Positions 36,771 through 48,727 are shown, counted from the stretch's first letter. The stretch is DNA of 64,000 bases from Membranipora membranacea (GCA_914767715.1 OU612069.1:25603387-25667386), one strand, 5' to 3'. Notes: a model not told the origin generated them from the sequence alone. Translations and numbers: made by a program.

Positions 36771-37957
36771 TGGCCCTGTGATTATGTTTTGTTATATTTC
36801 AATACGCCCTCAGTGTATTATTCCCTCTATTTACTACAATATTACTATTTTCCATTACCATATAGCCTGTGTCTAGATAAATTTCAATAATGATTACCTA
36901 TGATGATTAAGCCTTAACCTAAACTACCCGTCACCATGCACTGAATGCCTAAGTATGTATCCGTTAGGTCTCAGTTTAAGCTCTTAGTAATAATTAAATA
37001 TAAACTAACTTTGCTTTGTTTTGTTTTACAGATTATGTGGGTTAATGGTGATCTCCTGTCTTCACAGTACAGTGTGCAAGCTTAATTATCTAAAGAATAC
37101 TCTACCACACTACTGTCAGAACTCCTCTCATATCTATAACTTTAAAGTCTTTGGTTCTCATATCATCAATTCGAAGCCAGCGAACAAGCAGCAAAGCTCT
37201 CACAACAAGCAGGTCAAGCCTATAATAATCACGCCGAAACAGATCACCATAGCTATTCAAATTGACAACATGTGGATGACAATGGAACTTATGAGAAAAA
37301 AATATAATCAGAAACCAGTGCTATTTGTGTTATAATGTCTGGTGACCTAGAGTTCACCCTTAGTCTTAGCTTTTGACTTTTGTAAGCTCATTGTTTTTCT
37401 CCGCTTTTTGAAACTAATAATGAGTCAATGACCAATAATAGGTGCAAGGGTAATCAGTTTTGACAGGTGTCATATTTTTATGGGACTTCTAATCCAGAAA
37501 TGTATTTGTTGAATATTAACTAGTTATTTATTGGTCTGCGTCTTTATATGATATGTGATTGACCTTTAGTTTTGTACTGTCGCACTTAATAATAAATCAT
37601 TTGAGAATAAGGATACTTCAATACCATGTTGTGTAAGTGATCGTTGCACATTCCGAAGAAAATATGGTTGCTCTTATACACTAAGGTAATTATAAAACAT
37701 GATGTCCTTCATGATGATTACATAAGAAAATGTCATCTGACAGTATCAGAAAATATGAAAATCAAAATTATTTTGCTGTTGCTCTTAAAATTTGTCATTG
37801 TGTCAGAAAAATAAGAAATGCCAAATAAGAGGTGCACAAACAAAATAACCAATTTAGTAACAGTAACCGTATCGGTGCATGCAGATAATTTGTTATTTTA
37901 CTAAAACCATAAAATTGTATCTCATATAACACTTTGGTCTGGTTCCATGGTTCCATA

Positions 37958-38420
37958 TTAAATTTGTTTTTTCTTGTTGAGATTTATCCGAACAACTTTA
38001 TGGTAGTTGTCTTGCGCTGATGTCACAACAAGCGGGCCAGATTTTTTGTAATAATTCCTCCTCACCATGGAACTGGCCCAAATATGGTTGATAAGTGTCC
38101 GGCTCCTCCCTTTAACATTAGTGACACTATCCTTACGGAGCATAAATTCCATTTTCCCAGGCAACGGATCATATTTAAGATTTTGGTTATTTATGTTGAA
38201 ATCACACAGGATGACAAAATTACAGCCACTCATGTAAGTTGTATGTATAGCCTGGATCACATAGGTGAGATTCGCCTTAGATACTTCAGGCGGCTTGTAT
38301 ATATAAAGAATGTTCATGGCCATTTGCGCACCATTCTTCCTTTTTTTGACTTCAAGCAAGAATACCTCGACCTTCGTCTGATTATAGTTATTAACATTAG
38401 CATCAGTGATTTCATCATCG
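37958..38420 (-). pseudogene. EEP-domain pseudogene, subfamily B, 5'-truncated
   Basis: About 150 codons match the C-terminal two thirds of the EEP gene at 53363-54027 (EVKKRK, LYIYKPPEVS, LKYDPLPGKMEFML, SAQDNYHKVV). Two motif residues are altered: GDFN reads CDFN, and LIDHIWAS reads LINHIWAS, removing a catalytic Asp. The N-terminal third and first exon are missing, replaced at about 38420 by the start of a duplicated unit. It is therefore a dead relic, joined to unit 1. Confidence 0.8.
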
Positions 38421-39119
38421 CTGATCCATATACAGGAAGTATTAGATATTTACTAATACTATGTTGGCTTGTGAGGTGAATTTTTGAATTATCATCAGAC
38501 CAGTTATAGGTCAAGGTTGACATGACATGAAAACAATATTCAGTTTATTCAGATCCTGATAATTGAGAAAATAAAAACTATTGACATTACATCTTATGAT
38601 GAAGGATTTCAGCAGCTTGTGGGAGATCGCTGCAGCTTGAATGTGTTATGAGTTGAGAGCACAAGATATAGCAGCGCTCAAAGTACACAAATAAAGAAAT
38701 ACATTTTCTTATTTGATCTTTTTGATGAAGCGTTATGTGTTTGCTAATAGCAACGCTTGTAAGCTAAATAGGCTGTATAGGTACAAAGTATTTGAAGCCT
38801 GCAAAAAATTGCAGCGTTGTTTTTTTCAGATAAAATCAATGCAATACAATGAAAATGAGGCATAAGATAATGGCTGTGTTTTGTAGCTAATCTTACTCAG
38901 AGGTTATCCCACTCCATCAGTGTATCATTGTTGTGTAGTCATAACATAGTTCAATTTTTGGTTTGCTTATGAATCGCGAAAACTTTTTATAAAACACCTT
39001 TATAGATACTCAAAAACTAGATTTCTCACGCAAAATGTGGTTATGATTGAATGGTTACTCAGGTATCCTAGTATTAGGCTAAGCTACAAAACATGACATG
39101 AATGATAGATGTATGACAC

Positions 39120-39246
39120 ATTCGCGGCATGCATGAAATATCTGAAACACATTCGCAGTGTGTGAATTATCTCAAGGGCGAGTGGGTCACTTAAAATTTG
39201 CAAGCGGGCCACATTTAGCCCGCGGCCTGCAGTCTGGGCAACCCTG
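39120..39246 (-). mobile_element. hAT-like transposon terminus (also at 50189-50315 and 61545-61671)
   Basis: On minus it starts CAGGGTTGCCCAGACTGCAG, followed by GCCGCGGGCTAAATGTGGCC. This resembles the CAGGG...GCCCGCGGGCC ends of hAT elements. The outside flank GTCTAAGTGCTCAG equals the end of the MITE family seen at 20312, so a hAT-type end abuts MITE sequence. No transposase and no matching second end were found. Confidence 0.45.
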
Positions 39247-39754
39247 GTCTAAGTGCTCAGATCGCTGCAAATGTGAGAGTTTGTGGTGCTACATCATCAA
39301 ACATAACTTTTTAGGCAGATTTTTTGTTGCTGCAACATTTATTTAGAAAGCGAAAAGGCTGTTTCTCAGAACAAACGAACCAATTTGATGCAAAATAAAG
39401 CAAAAAATAGATAGACGTGGATATCACAGAAAGAGTTGTAGAATAAAATTGAGGTACAGTAAAAAGTACAATAAACAGGGTTACCTAGGAACATTGGGGG
39501 AGGGGGGGGGGGGCAAATTGGGTGGCCATATTTGTGCTGTAATAAGGTTCTTAATGCTAATTTATCTGGCAGAGAGATGATGATTGTCTTCAGATCATGA
39601 TTGTCTTTTATATGGGAGCAATCAAGGCATTGTCTGCCTATGTTCATAGTCATGAATGTCGAGGATGAGAGCAGGACAGCATCTGGTAACAAAGATGATA
39701 GTTCGATTCACTCAGATCACTCTCTATATTCGTATGTAACAGGGTGTTACTCAG

Positions 39755-40866
39755 TCAGAGTAAGGAGTAACAGGGTGGCCCAGAGTCCATGTCAGAGTCT
39801 GAGTAGGACTCTGTCGTGTCAGACTCTGCGGTGTCTGAGTGATGTGGAAAAAAAGGTCTCCGCCGGAGCAACGAATAAATTATGTTATGGTAGTTAATAG
39901 ATCCCGGAGTCTTAACAAATCTACTCGCTTCCCAGTAAAAGTCATTGTAGGCCTCATTGCTAATCCAGATATGATCAATTAGTGTCCCAGTGTCCCCTGT
40001 GTTGTTGGTGGGTAAATCCTTACGTAGCATATCTGACAGCATAAGTGATACTTTCCCCGGCAGCGGATTGTAGCTACGGTTTTGCTTGCGCAGCAAATCT
40101 ATATTGAAATCCCCCAGCAAAAGAAAAGATTTGCCTTTTAGGTATACATCATGAATGTAATTGATCACGCTTTCTCGGTGAGATTGGGGTTTACCTGATG
40201 GGCAATATATAAAGAGAAGATTTAGCGGATATGGGCTCATTTCATTTTCCTCATCATCAAGTATATTTTTAGTAATTTCTACTAAGAATATCTCGACTTC
40301 GGTACCGCAAAACCCAGGCACCTTCAAAATCTCCTCATATTCGACACATTCATATCTGAAGTACAGAACAGTTCCTCGTTTGGTCGTTGTTACAGGGCTA
40401 CTCTCGAGTACAATGGAGCTATAGCCTTCCACCTCCGGTACATCACCACATATTTTAGCTTCTCCCACACCAAACACATCATAGCTAGGAGTTGCTTCCC
40501 TCAGATGCTCTTCAGTTCTTCTTTATGACGGTTTATCCCATTGATATTCCAGTAACCAACTTTAAAATCTACAATGGACTCTAGCTGCTATCACCACAAT
40601 CACAACTATTCAGGTTTGAGTTTCATTCAAACTAACCTGACCAAATCTTTTCTTCAATTTTAAAACACCCAATCTTCTATCTTCAATGAAACACGCAGTG
40701 AGCCCCATATGTGCGAGATGAACAAATTTACCTCGCTTTCAACCAAAACAAATTTGAGGAGTCAATGTCTGCTAAAAACTAACAGACAGTTATCACAACC
40801 TGTTATTTCTCAATATTACACAAATGTTTGTCTGACTCACTCACCAGGTATTTGGTTACGTGCCAT
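39755..40866 (-). pseudogene. EEP-domain gene, subfamily A, copy 1 (frameshifted)
   Basis: Exon 1 (40866-40845) encodes MARNQIP and ends at a GTGAGT donor. Exon 2 (40568-39755) begins FKVGYWNING. A one-base loss in the stretch AGATGCTCTTCAG (about 40507; intact copies read AGATGCTTTCTCAG) creates an early TGA after about 20 codons. Beyond the break, 240 codons remain open, including GDFNID, LIDHIWIS and the Ser/Asp-rich tail. The long open remainder means the lesion is recent. The same lesion is found in copy 3, implying common descent. Confidence 0.85.
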
Positions 40867-41382
40867 GCTGGAATCCTTACTTCTAGGCTTGCTTCTTAGC
40901 TTCTCACCACCCTCACAGTCAGTGATACCTTATAGTAGTAAAAGACGAAGCGTGATGTCTTTGTGATGTGCATCTGTCAAGTGTAAACTCAAACAGGCTG
41001 AGTCTATACAATTAAAGCCCTTTATGGGCAGCAACCATCAAGGATCTCATATCATATTACAAGCAATTACTTAGTTATGATATTTGTAGTCTATACAAAT
41101 AAAGCTGTCATATGATTAATCCTTAAGTGGCGGGGGGGGGGGGAGGGGAAGGGGTAACTGAGCACTGTAAAGTACACCAATAGATTTTTTTGTAAAATAT
41201 GCTATCTAGTTTTTGTGTCACACTACAGTTTTGACTTTTTTCCTGCTTTTCATTCAAAACTACTCCATTATAAACCCCATGGTTTCTGTGGGTGTTGCAA
41301 TAAATTCTTAAATAATCTCCAGGTGATAAGTAGGATGAGGCTGTATACGTAAGTGAGTAAGTTCTGACATATATATTTACAG

Positions 41383-44300
41383 ACCGATGAGATGATCGGC
41401 CCATGGATAGAACTAGGATTTCATGCGTGTGTTGGAGGTTGTGATGGGTGTGTCAACTTAAACCTCAAACCCAATAAAGGTAAGTTCTAGTAAGTGTTAC
41501 TATGAGGAAGTTCTCTTTGGGATATAGGCAGCTCAATAGTCTTGTTGTTCGACACGCAAGTTTTTGTGACTCCTCGCTCACCGTATGATTCTGATATCTT
41601 GATATTTGGTGATCAACTCAGGCATATACCACAACAGTCGAAAACTATTGTATGATTTCATGCGTAGTGAATCTCTCCAATCGCTTCTTCAGCAGTGGGT
41701 TGTGCCCACAAGCTAAATTGGCCGGTAGGGTTTTAATAGTTTGACAGATTAGGAAAATTGAAATTATTTTTTCAGCCATGATTTTCCTTTTCTCCTTTCT
41801 GCTATCATTCTGAGAGTAGTAATTCACTATCATAAACCACAGAGGAACATCTAGGCCTAGAGGTCCTCAGCTCTCCCTAAAGTATCTATTAAAAAATACA
41901 ACCGTCGACAACAATACGAAACATGCAATTCACCGCAAGTTGCAGTAAAATAGTGACAAGTTAGCAGCAATCTCCAGGCTGTGCAACTGCAAAATCACTC
42001 ATCGTTGAAGACCCTATGCACATCACTGTATTATGTGTCACCTCAGAATGTCCTTTCTTATTTATAGCTCTTACGGAGACTGTTAATGGCTTGTTGTCTT
42101 TACACGAACCTTTCAAAAACGTTGTGTCTTATGCTGATTTTGTTACTCTATCAGTGGTAGTGGCAGCTGATGAGGCAATCAAGAGGGGAGGTACAGTCAA
42201 ATTACTATTTTGTATAAGTCATATTATGTTTTAGGTGAAATGGTCTAATTGCATCAAAAGGACCTGGTTTAGATATTATTTTGGAGTGTTGTTTTCACTG
42301 GAAAAATTGTTTGAATGCATTCTGTTCACTCAATACATTTTGTATGGCAGAACATCCCTCAAACTTCCCATGACCATACTATATAAATTTACAAGCAGTT
42401 ATTATTTTCCAATCTGGGCCAATCTGCATGTAATCTGTCAAAATCCTTTCAAGATAAACTGTATTACCAAAGCTAACTTGAAAAACAAGCTAGCTAGAAG
42501 TTACAAGAGTAATAATCGTCATTCATTGAATCAATATATCACACCATGACCTGCCCCGCTTGATTCCATTTTCTTGCAACCTCGTTTTGCCAACATGACT
42601 CAAAATGTGTTATCCCTATGTAATAATATTTTATCTTTGTGAAGGAGGCACAGTTGGGGTTGGTATGCGATATGGCAGGAAGACATGCACCAAACCTCTT
42701 ACTAACAATAAAGTCCAGGATCTACCCGGAGGGGACGATCCAGATGCGGCAGAAGCGACCCGAAATATGATGGGTCTATCAGTAAGAGAGACCACTGCTC
42801 TTCTAGGTAATGTAGAGCAAATCCCTTTAACCAACAATCTCGACTTTTCAAGGTCATTTGGTTGCGCCTAACCTTGTAATAGATGCAGAATACAAAATTT
42901 ACTGTCATATCACATAAACCTCCCTCATCCTCAAAGCCGAAAGTGCTGATGGCTCATGGACTTTGATGAATAAGTTACAGTCAATCTATTTAAAAACTGC
43001 TCTCACAATCTGATCCTTGCTCTGATGCATGCCTAAATTTAGAAATGATACACTTTGAACTTTTCTCCAGTTAAGTAATTAAAACCCTGTTTTTGATCGT
43101 ATTGATTTTTGAAGCTGTTGTAATAGCATGGTCACAAAGTCTGTACCCATGATACTGATGTCAAAAATTATATAGTGTGAAATTTGAGCTTGACTTGAAA
43201 TATTGGCAAAACTAAATCGTGATTAGTGTTTTCATTCCTCTAGCAATGATGCGAGGCAATCTTTTAAATTGGATCCCGGATTTCAGCTATTGAAGCCCAA
43301 GTTTATGAGTGAAATATCATGGATAATTTGTATATCAAGTTTGTTAGTTCGTAGGCTCCCATTATTATTTTGAGAGTTGGTGATCATTTTGTAGGTGCAC
43401 ATAGTGTTGGTAAATGTCACAGAAGTCATCAAGGCTATGAGGGACAATGGGACTTTACTCCTGTAAAACTAGACAATGCATACTTCCAAAGCCTTCTCAA
43501 TTCTGACTGGGCTGCGGTTACGGCGCCTGATGTTCAGTGAGTGTATCAGTCATTTTACAACAATTCACAGCTAAGAGTTTATTTGTGAGGTTTATGATGA
43601 TATTAGGAATCATGGAATGTAATTGATAAAACAGCTTAATGCGCCATTGTCCCACCTGAACAAACCATGTTTGCAAGTGCTTTATCTAAGTTGACACATG
43701 CATGTCAGTGGGAGATCGCCACATTAGTAAGAGTGCTGTGGGGGTCTTGGAGGTCTTGGGTTTGATTCTAGCTGCAGCCTACTAGCCATTTCAGTTAATT
43801 GGTGTGTGCTGACCTCCTTTTATTTTGTCTGACAATGACCTGTGATCTTGTTAGTCTAACCATCTGTTGATGTCAAATCTATACATCCCTGATTCTTTTC
43901 CTTACAGAAAAGTACAATGGATACCGAACAAGGAGAAACACCTGAACCTTAAAACAGTATCACCTTCACGTATGATGTTACACTCTGATATAGGACTGAA
44001 GATTGATTTTAGTCGTATCGGTAAGACCAACAATCCAACTTGTACAGCTCTGAAAGGTGGGACAGGAACTCAAAGTGCACCCTGTAATAAAAGCTCTAAA
44101 TTCCTTCCATGGGTAAGTATCACCATAAGTTATATATAAGGAATGAATGGTTAAGTAAATATCTTTTTAAGTAGGAGGTGGCTCAGTTGGTTATAGCTCC
44201 TGCCCCCTATCATGCAAGCTTTGGAGGTCTTGGGTTTGAATCCCGCTGCATTCTACCGACTACTGGGCTCAATTGACGGCTAAGGTGTGCTCCGAACTAC

Positions 44301-44754
44301 CTGCAAACTGAGCGAAACTTGGCGCCGAAAATGGCGGCCGCGCCCTTAAAGTACCTTTGTTTCTTAGCCTCGGGACAGAGACATACTTGCGATTTTAACC
44401 AACAAGATAACCTATTCGTAGAATTACCTCATCATAATGTTGCGATGGGTTGTGCAGACATTTTTATTCACTGACTTACTGAAACAGACTGTTTTGGAGC
44501 GCTATTGGATAACAATAATCACTAATTGGGTGCTCAATTATTTCTCTCTACTTTCACCATAATAGTTGGAGGGGTGAGCATATTTTGAATAACATTCAAA
44601 TAAATAACTTCTATTGATTCCTATTATGTAGGTGAAGTTATACGCTGCGAATAATGTAATCTTCCAGAAGGACTTTGCCAAAGTACTCCAGAAGGTTTTA
44701 GAGCACAATAATAGTGGTTTGAAACCTGCCATCATAGATGTAACCAAAGGGTAA
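41383..44754 (+). CDS. Plant-type haem peroxidase (ascorbate-peroxidase-like), 5' end not found
   Basis: Six exons keep one frame of about 282 residues: 41383-41479, 42068-42190, 42648-42806 (42645 also possible), 43395-43536, 43908-44112 and 44632-44754. The distal site reads ELGFHACVGGCDGCVNL: distal His and the GGCDGC of animal putative ascorbate peroxidases are kept, but the Arg three residues before His (RLxFHDC) is Glu and the following Asp is Ala. The proximal haem-ligand motif is GAHSVGKCH, and MMLHSDIGL precedes the C-end. VSYADFVTLSVVVA and YGRKTC are also family-typical. Such enzymes reduce peroxides using a haem. No start exon or signal peptide could be tied on: a duplicated unit ends only about 170 bp upstream, so the gene may be truncated there or begin farther away. 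Confidence 0.8.
43700..43830 (+). mobile_element. tRNA-derived SINE copy
   Basis: GGAGGTCTTGGGTTTGATTC (B box) and CTAGCTGCAGCCTACTAGCC, then GTGTGCTGACCTCC, match the SINE at 44174. The A-box part is diverged. It lies in a peroxidase intron. Confidence 0.65.
44174..44345 (+). mobile_element. tRNA-derived SINE, best copy
   Basis: An A box in GGTGGCTCAGTTGGTTATAG and a B box in GGGTTTGAATCCCGCTGC have proper tRNA spacing (about 50 bp). A non-tRNA body follows (GGTGTGCTCCGAACTACCTG). It lies in the last peroxidase intron. The tRNA cloverleaf is not complete, so it is a SINE and not a tRNA gene. Confidence 0.75.
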
Positions 44755-46794
44755 TAATCCCTTATGTGACATCAGATCTCTATTTTGAACATAAGCGCAG
44801 ACTAAATTCTCCTTGTACAATTACCAATCTACTGTAGGCTAGCAAGATTGTTATGAACAAAGGTGCTGGTTTAGATTACAAAATCATTTTTATACATGGT
44901 AAAAGATTTGTCAATGCTAATTGAAGGTCCGACTTACTTTGTTTTCTGAACGTTTTCTGAATGCGCTATCCTTGAAATTCCTGCAATTGAGTTTTTGAAT
45001 TTTTCATTTTTATTTATATAATTGATACCAGACTATAGTTGGCAATCACTGTTTTAAATACATAGAACAAACTTTGTAATTTGTTTAAAAACCTTACTAT
45101 GCTTCACAGTCTGATCCAGAATGTAATCTCTGACCAAATTATATGTGTGTGCGAAAAATACTCATCAAAGTACAACACGGTTGACATGTATGTATGCATG
45201 GTGAATTTAATGCAAAGAAGTAGGAACAGAAATTCAGATAGAGATAATAGTAGTAGATATTTATTATCACTTTACAAATAAATATACTTTTATGTCAGGA
45301 TTTGCTTTTCATTTCAGAGTATGAAACAGTAGGTAGCAATTGAAATGAGAAGTCTATCAACAAACCACTGTGTAATCTAACCATGAAAATAGAAGCTCAA
45401 ATCTCTGATTTGAATGGTTATAGTTTATGGGAGTATTTTCCCCTCAATTTATGAGGGGACAACTTGAGTTTATTGCACTTAAAAATCAATTACATTTTTT
45501 TGTCTTCAGTTTCAAAATGTGCTGTAATTGCAGACAACCCAGATATTCTTTAAGCAGTTGTAGTGGAAACGTAAACAGAAAATATTGCAAACTAATTTTC
45601 ATCACTGTTCAAAAACTGGAAATTCAGCTCACTTATCATTGACACACAGTTAATATGCTAATGAAGACAAATATACCACTGTGCATATCAATAAATCCTC
45701 TTGGTACCAATCTCTGGCCGTTCATGATTTAGCTGGTTTACATTCATAATCTAGTTTCAGTGAAACTTGTATCTGTGTTGTGTAAGGTACTATCAGAGGC
45801 AAGAGTTTTGCTAGACCCGAGAACTAGGCCATGTCCACGCTTGGCCTGTCACAAATTTGGTCCCGTCCAAACTTGGCTCGAACCGAACTTGGCCCAAGCC
45901 AAGCTTGAACCGAGCCGAATTTGGCCTAGGCCAAACTCCGCCGTGTACAATTTTGGCCCTAGATACAAAACATGGCCAAAATTAGCAAAACCTAATCCCA
46001 GATATAAAACTTGGCCAAACATACTGAAACTCTTACTCAGCCTAGTATATTGTCCGATTGCATATGACAATATTTGATGTTGCTCAGTGAAATCAAATAA
46101 ATATTAGTGATTCCAGAGGATGACACCTGTTTCACTAATTTGTTAGGTCCTAAGTTTAATTCACTATTGTGATTTAGATCATAGCGATACTATCATACCG
46201 TTTAGAATACTGACCAAACATTGCTGCACGATACAAGAGGTACTCACCATGTGCTCCAACAGAGAGTGAAATACATGTTTTTTTTCTCATTTGGATGATA
46301 GACTGTCAGTTACATACCCACTTCAGTATGTGACAAAAAGGTGTGTTGCCATATTCAGCCTTGATACCCATCGCATAAACTCTGTGAATGAATGGGGAAT
46401 AAGTAATCTCGTTTGATTAAGTGAGTCAGTGCTGTGTGTTCTTCATGGGTTGAGTTCGGCCCAATATTTTTGAAGATCATAGGCAGTTTGAGCTGTTTTA
46501 CTTGAATTTTATTTCTTACATTCAGCAAAAAGAATTTATAAAACAGTTGCAAACAAAGTCCGCTCGATAGTATACAACATCCAACGTTTAAAATCATTTA
46601 TGCAAATAGACATTGATATTAAATACAAAATAATACGTTAACAGTAAAGAGTGAGTGCAGCGTTTCTGAAAACATATGTACATAACTAACTGATATAGGA
46701 TAAGGACTCAAATTGCAACAAAACAAATAAAGCTCATCGCTTATGGTTGCAATTTTAGTCATTCAAATAGTTTCCAGCGAGCGAGCGGTTGGCA
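44755..46794. other. Intergenic stretch between peroxidase and Cys-rich protein genes
   Basis: No coding exon was recognised. The only structured part is the degenerate repeat at 45835-46025. Confidence 0.55.
45835..46025. repeat. Degenerate AACTTGGCC-type short repeat
   Basis: About ten variants of (A)AACTTGGCC or AATTTGGCC, some inverted, recur every 12-25 bp. The irregular spacing suggests an old minisatellite. Open frames through it on both strands (rich in Trp, Pro and Leu) look accidental. Confidence 0.65.
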
Positions 46795-47358
46795 TTACTT
46801 CTTGAAGAAGATTGATGATATAACTCCTGGGCAACCGCAAATAGGTATTCTCTCACCGTTACTTTTGATGAGATAATACTGGTGATCCTTTTTAAGCGGT
46901 ACCCCACCACATTTACCACAGCTGCAAAATATAATTCAAAGCTTTAACGGCAGCAGATGGTGTTTGGTTAAAGATTTTCATTCAAGATGATTGGCAAAAT
47001 TTTTCTTTATCACCGCGGCAGTAAAAAAAATATCTCTATTATATCGGATCAATTTCGCATTTTTAATATATTGTTCTGGTTTTATATAAAGGGCATAGTT
47101 GGTTTCGGCAAAATGTTCCCTTCTCAGGATATTAAAGGCATTGAAATTGCTGACAAAGGGTGAGTAACTACTCCAAAAAGATTTCTCTCACAACGCTCAA
47201 GTACTTGGTTTATGTCATATCATTTTCAACCACTGCTTGCCGCCACTAAAATAACACATAATTTTGATCTCTTACCTCGGTCCATGAGAAGGACAGTCAG
47301 TATGGTCTGGATACTGGTGAGATTGATGTCCTTGGTAATTACTCTGGCCGTGTGGCAT
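46795..47358 (-). CDS. Small Cys-rich (zinc-ribbon-like) protein, 69 residues
   Basis: Two exons on minus: 47358-47276 (GTAAGA donor) and 46921-46795 (TTGCAG acceptor, TAA stop), joined in phase 2. Exon 1 encodes a His/Gln/Tyr-rich segment (MPHGQSNYQGHQSHQ) with one Cys. Exon 2 begins SCGKCGGVPLKK and later has PICGCPG, so a CxxC and a CxC pair could bind one zinc. The end SSIFFKK has no membrane helix. The two exons were found from splice signals and phase; each exon alone is too short to stand out. The family is not recognised. The Cys spacing and the perfect splice fit support a real gene. Confidence 0.6.
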
Positions 47359-48727
47359 TGTGTAGATTATAACTGTAAAATTAAAGTACTATGATTACGA
47401 CGATTATCACACAATCAATCATCAGTTGTTTTATGTGTTTACCTGTGTTCTATTCATAACAGGCTGATCTTTCCAAGTTTCAATCATTCAAGAACCAGAT
47501 CAGAGATTGACTCCATAATTACTTAATGTTTTTGTACATTAAGAGCTCTGCTCAGCACTCTCAGTCTATTCTAGTAGCACTAAATCTGTATTACAATGTA
47601 CATAATTACTTGTTGTGACCACTCTGATATAGTTTACCTTTATCAGAGCTGTGAGAAGTTGATTGTCTGAGCTAAATCCAGTTGTTTGACCCGCTCTTTG
47701 TAGTTAGGCAGTTACGTTGTTAGTTTATCAGGTAGTTAGTGAGCGATTTCTACAATTTCAGTCACATATTATCTCGCGTGACCTGTGTGATCAGTGGTGA
47801 AATTATCAACTGACCCCTTTTCTGTCATACAAACATATTTTTTGTTAACATTTAGACATTGTATCTAAAAATATAAGCTATTCCACCTAGTTTTTCAAAT
47901 GACTTCTTCTTTACATCTTATTTGTCGCTCTTACATATCGAATGAGTTGCCTAGTTTTCTTGTATCCCTTTTCATTGATCCGTCACTGCCGGTGTTCGCA
48001 ACGTGCGCGGGCAGCACTTTGGTGTTTTTAGCTTTCATTTTTGTTATCGCTATGGTCGCTACAGTATGACATTCATGAAAAATGGATATCCGATTTCATT
48101 CATTCTTCATTCATCGTTTATTACAGTCTCATGTTTGAGAAATATTTTGTTTTCGCTGAGCAATAAAAGTTATGGTGTAAACATTAAAAAGTTTTGGTCT
48201 GGTTGGTTGTAAAAATTGAAAAAAAAAAAAAAATAAATAAACAGTAAGAATTATCACTAGTTTATTATGACAAATTCCTTTCAGTTATTATCAAATCTAT
48301 GCTGTTTAAACAAATGTGATTTAATGGTTAAGTATTGACCAACTACAGATAAAAAGGTGTCAGAAGCATTTGTTCAATGGTTTGTATTGTACATTGTTGG
48401 CAAAGATAGATTGTGATCGTTGATTAAAAAATGATTGTTGCTTGTTTATCAAACAAATCTGCTATTGGCTAAGCTTGATATGCCTTGCGCTCGCTTATCA
48501 ACTCCAAATATCTCAAACTTGAAGCAGCATATTAGCCTGGGATTCTTGGCTAGCTATCACTCTGCTATCATTAGGGATCTGCAAGGTCCACATTTAAAAT
48601 GCTTCCTCACATATTTTATTTGCTATTTTTAGGAGTTATCTTATCCTTTTCAACGGGGAGGCAACTCCACAATCAAAAAGCTGGTCACATCATATCCAAT
48701 CAAAATCCATCAGAACTGTTTAAGGCA
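47359..48727. other. Intergenic stretch upstream of the Cys-rich gene
   Basis: No gene is seen. It contains an A-run at about 48218-48232. It ends where the recurring AAAGCCCTTTATGGGCAGC segment starts. Confidence 0.5.

Larger units (their letters stand above)
26150..37957. other. Gene-poor, repeat-rich block
   Basis: No coding exon chain could be supported in nearly 12 kb; scattered open frames are short and lack recognisable motifs. The block contains a short tandem repeat (26.9 kb), two pairs of long inverted repeats (28.1/34.1 and 31.9/33.7 kb), a segment duplicated at 52.7 kb, and three tandem arrays (35.5-36.8 kb). A G-run occurs at about 27158. Confidence 0.6.
38420..41215. repeat. 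Duplicated unit, copy 1
   Basis: In order on plus: an ACTAATACTATGTTGGC segment, 1.3 units of a 20-bp minisatellite (38612-38638), a TTGATGAAGCGTTATGTG segment, a hAT-like end (39246), a G-run (39497), a minus-strand EEP gene copy (40866 to 39755), and a tail with AAAGCCCTTTATGGGCAGC and a second G-run (41132). Copies 2 and 4 lie at 49768-52570 and 60664-63910, with a shortened copy 3 at 56300-58265. Confidence 0.9.

Noticed and set aside
37021-37335. 104-codon plus-strand ORF after a good acceptor-like TTTTACAG
   Set aside because: No recognisable motif, no donor, no partner exon in phase; kept only as a remote candidate for a missing peroxidase 5' exon.
40865-40966. Plus-strand signal-peptide-like ORF (MLESLLLGLLLSF) upstream of the peroxidase, repeated at 52.2, 58.1 and 63.5 kb
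   Set aside because: It is antisense to the first exon and 5' region of each EEP copy, is broken in the other units, and has no good donor joining in phase to the peroxidase exon at 41383.
44174-44250. tRNA gene
   Set aside because: A and B boxes are present but a full cloverleaf with paired acceptor stem cannot be drawn; the shared non-tRNA tail in other copies shows it is a SINE.
47060-47165. Plus-strand stretch GKMFPSQDIKGIEIADKG resembling the peroxidase C-end
   Set aside because: Similarity is limited to a few residues and it lies in the intron of the minus-strand Cys-rich gene; not enough for a pseudogene call.
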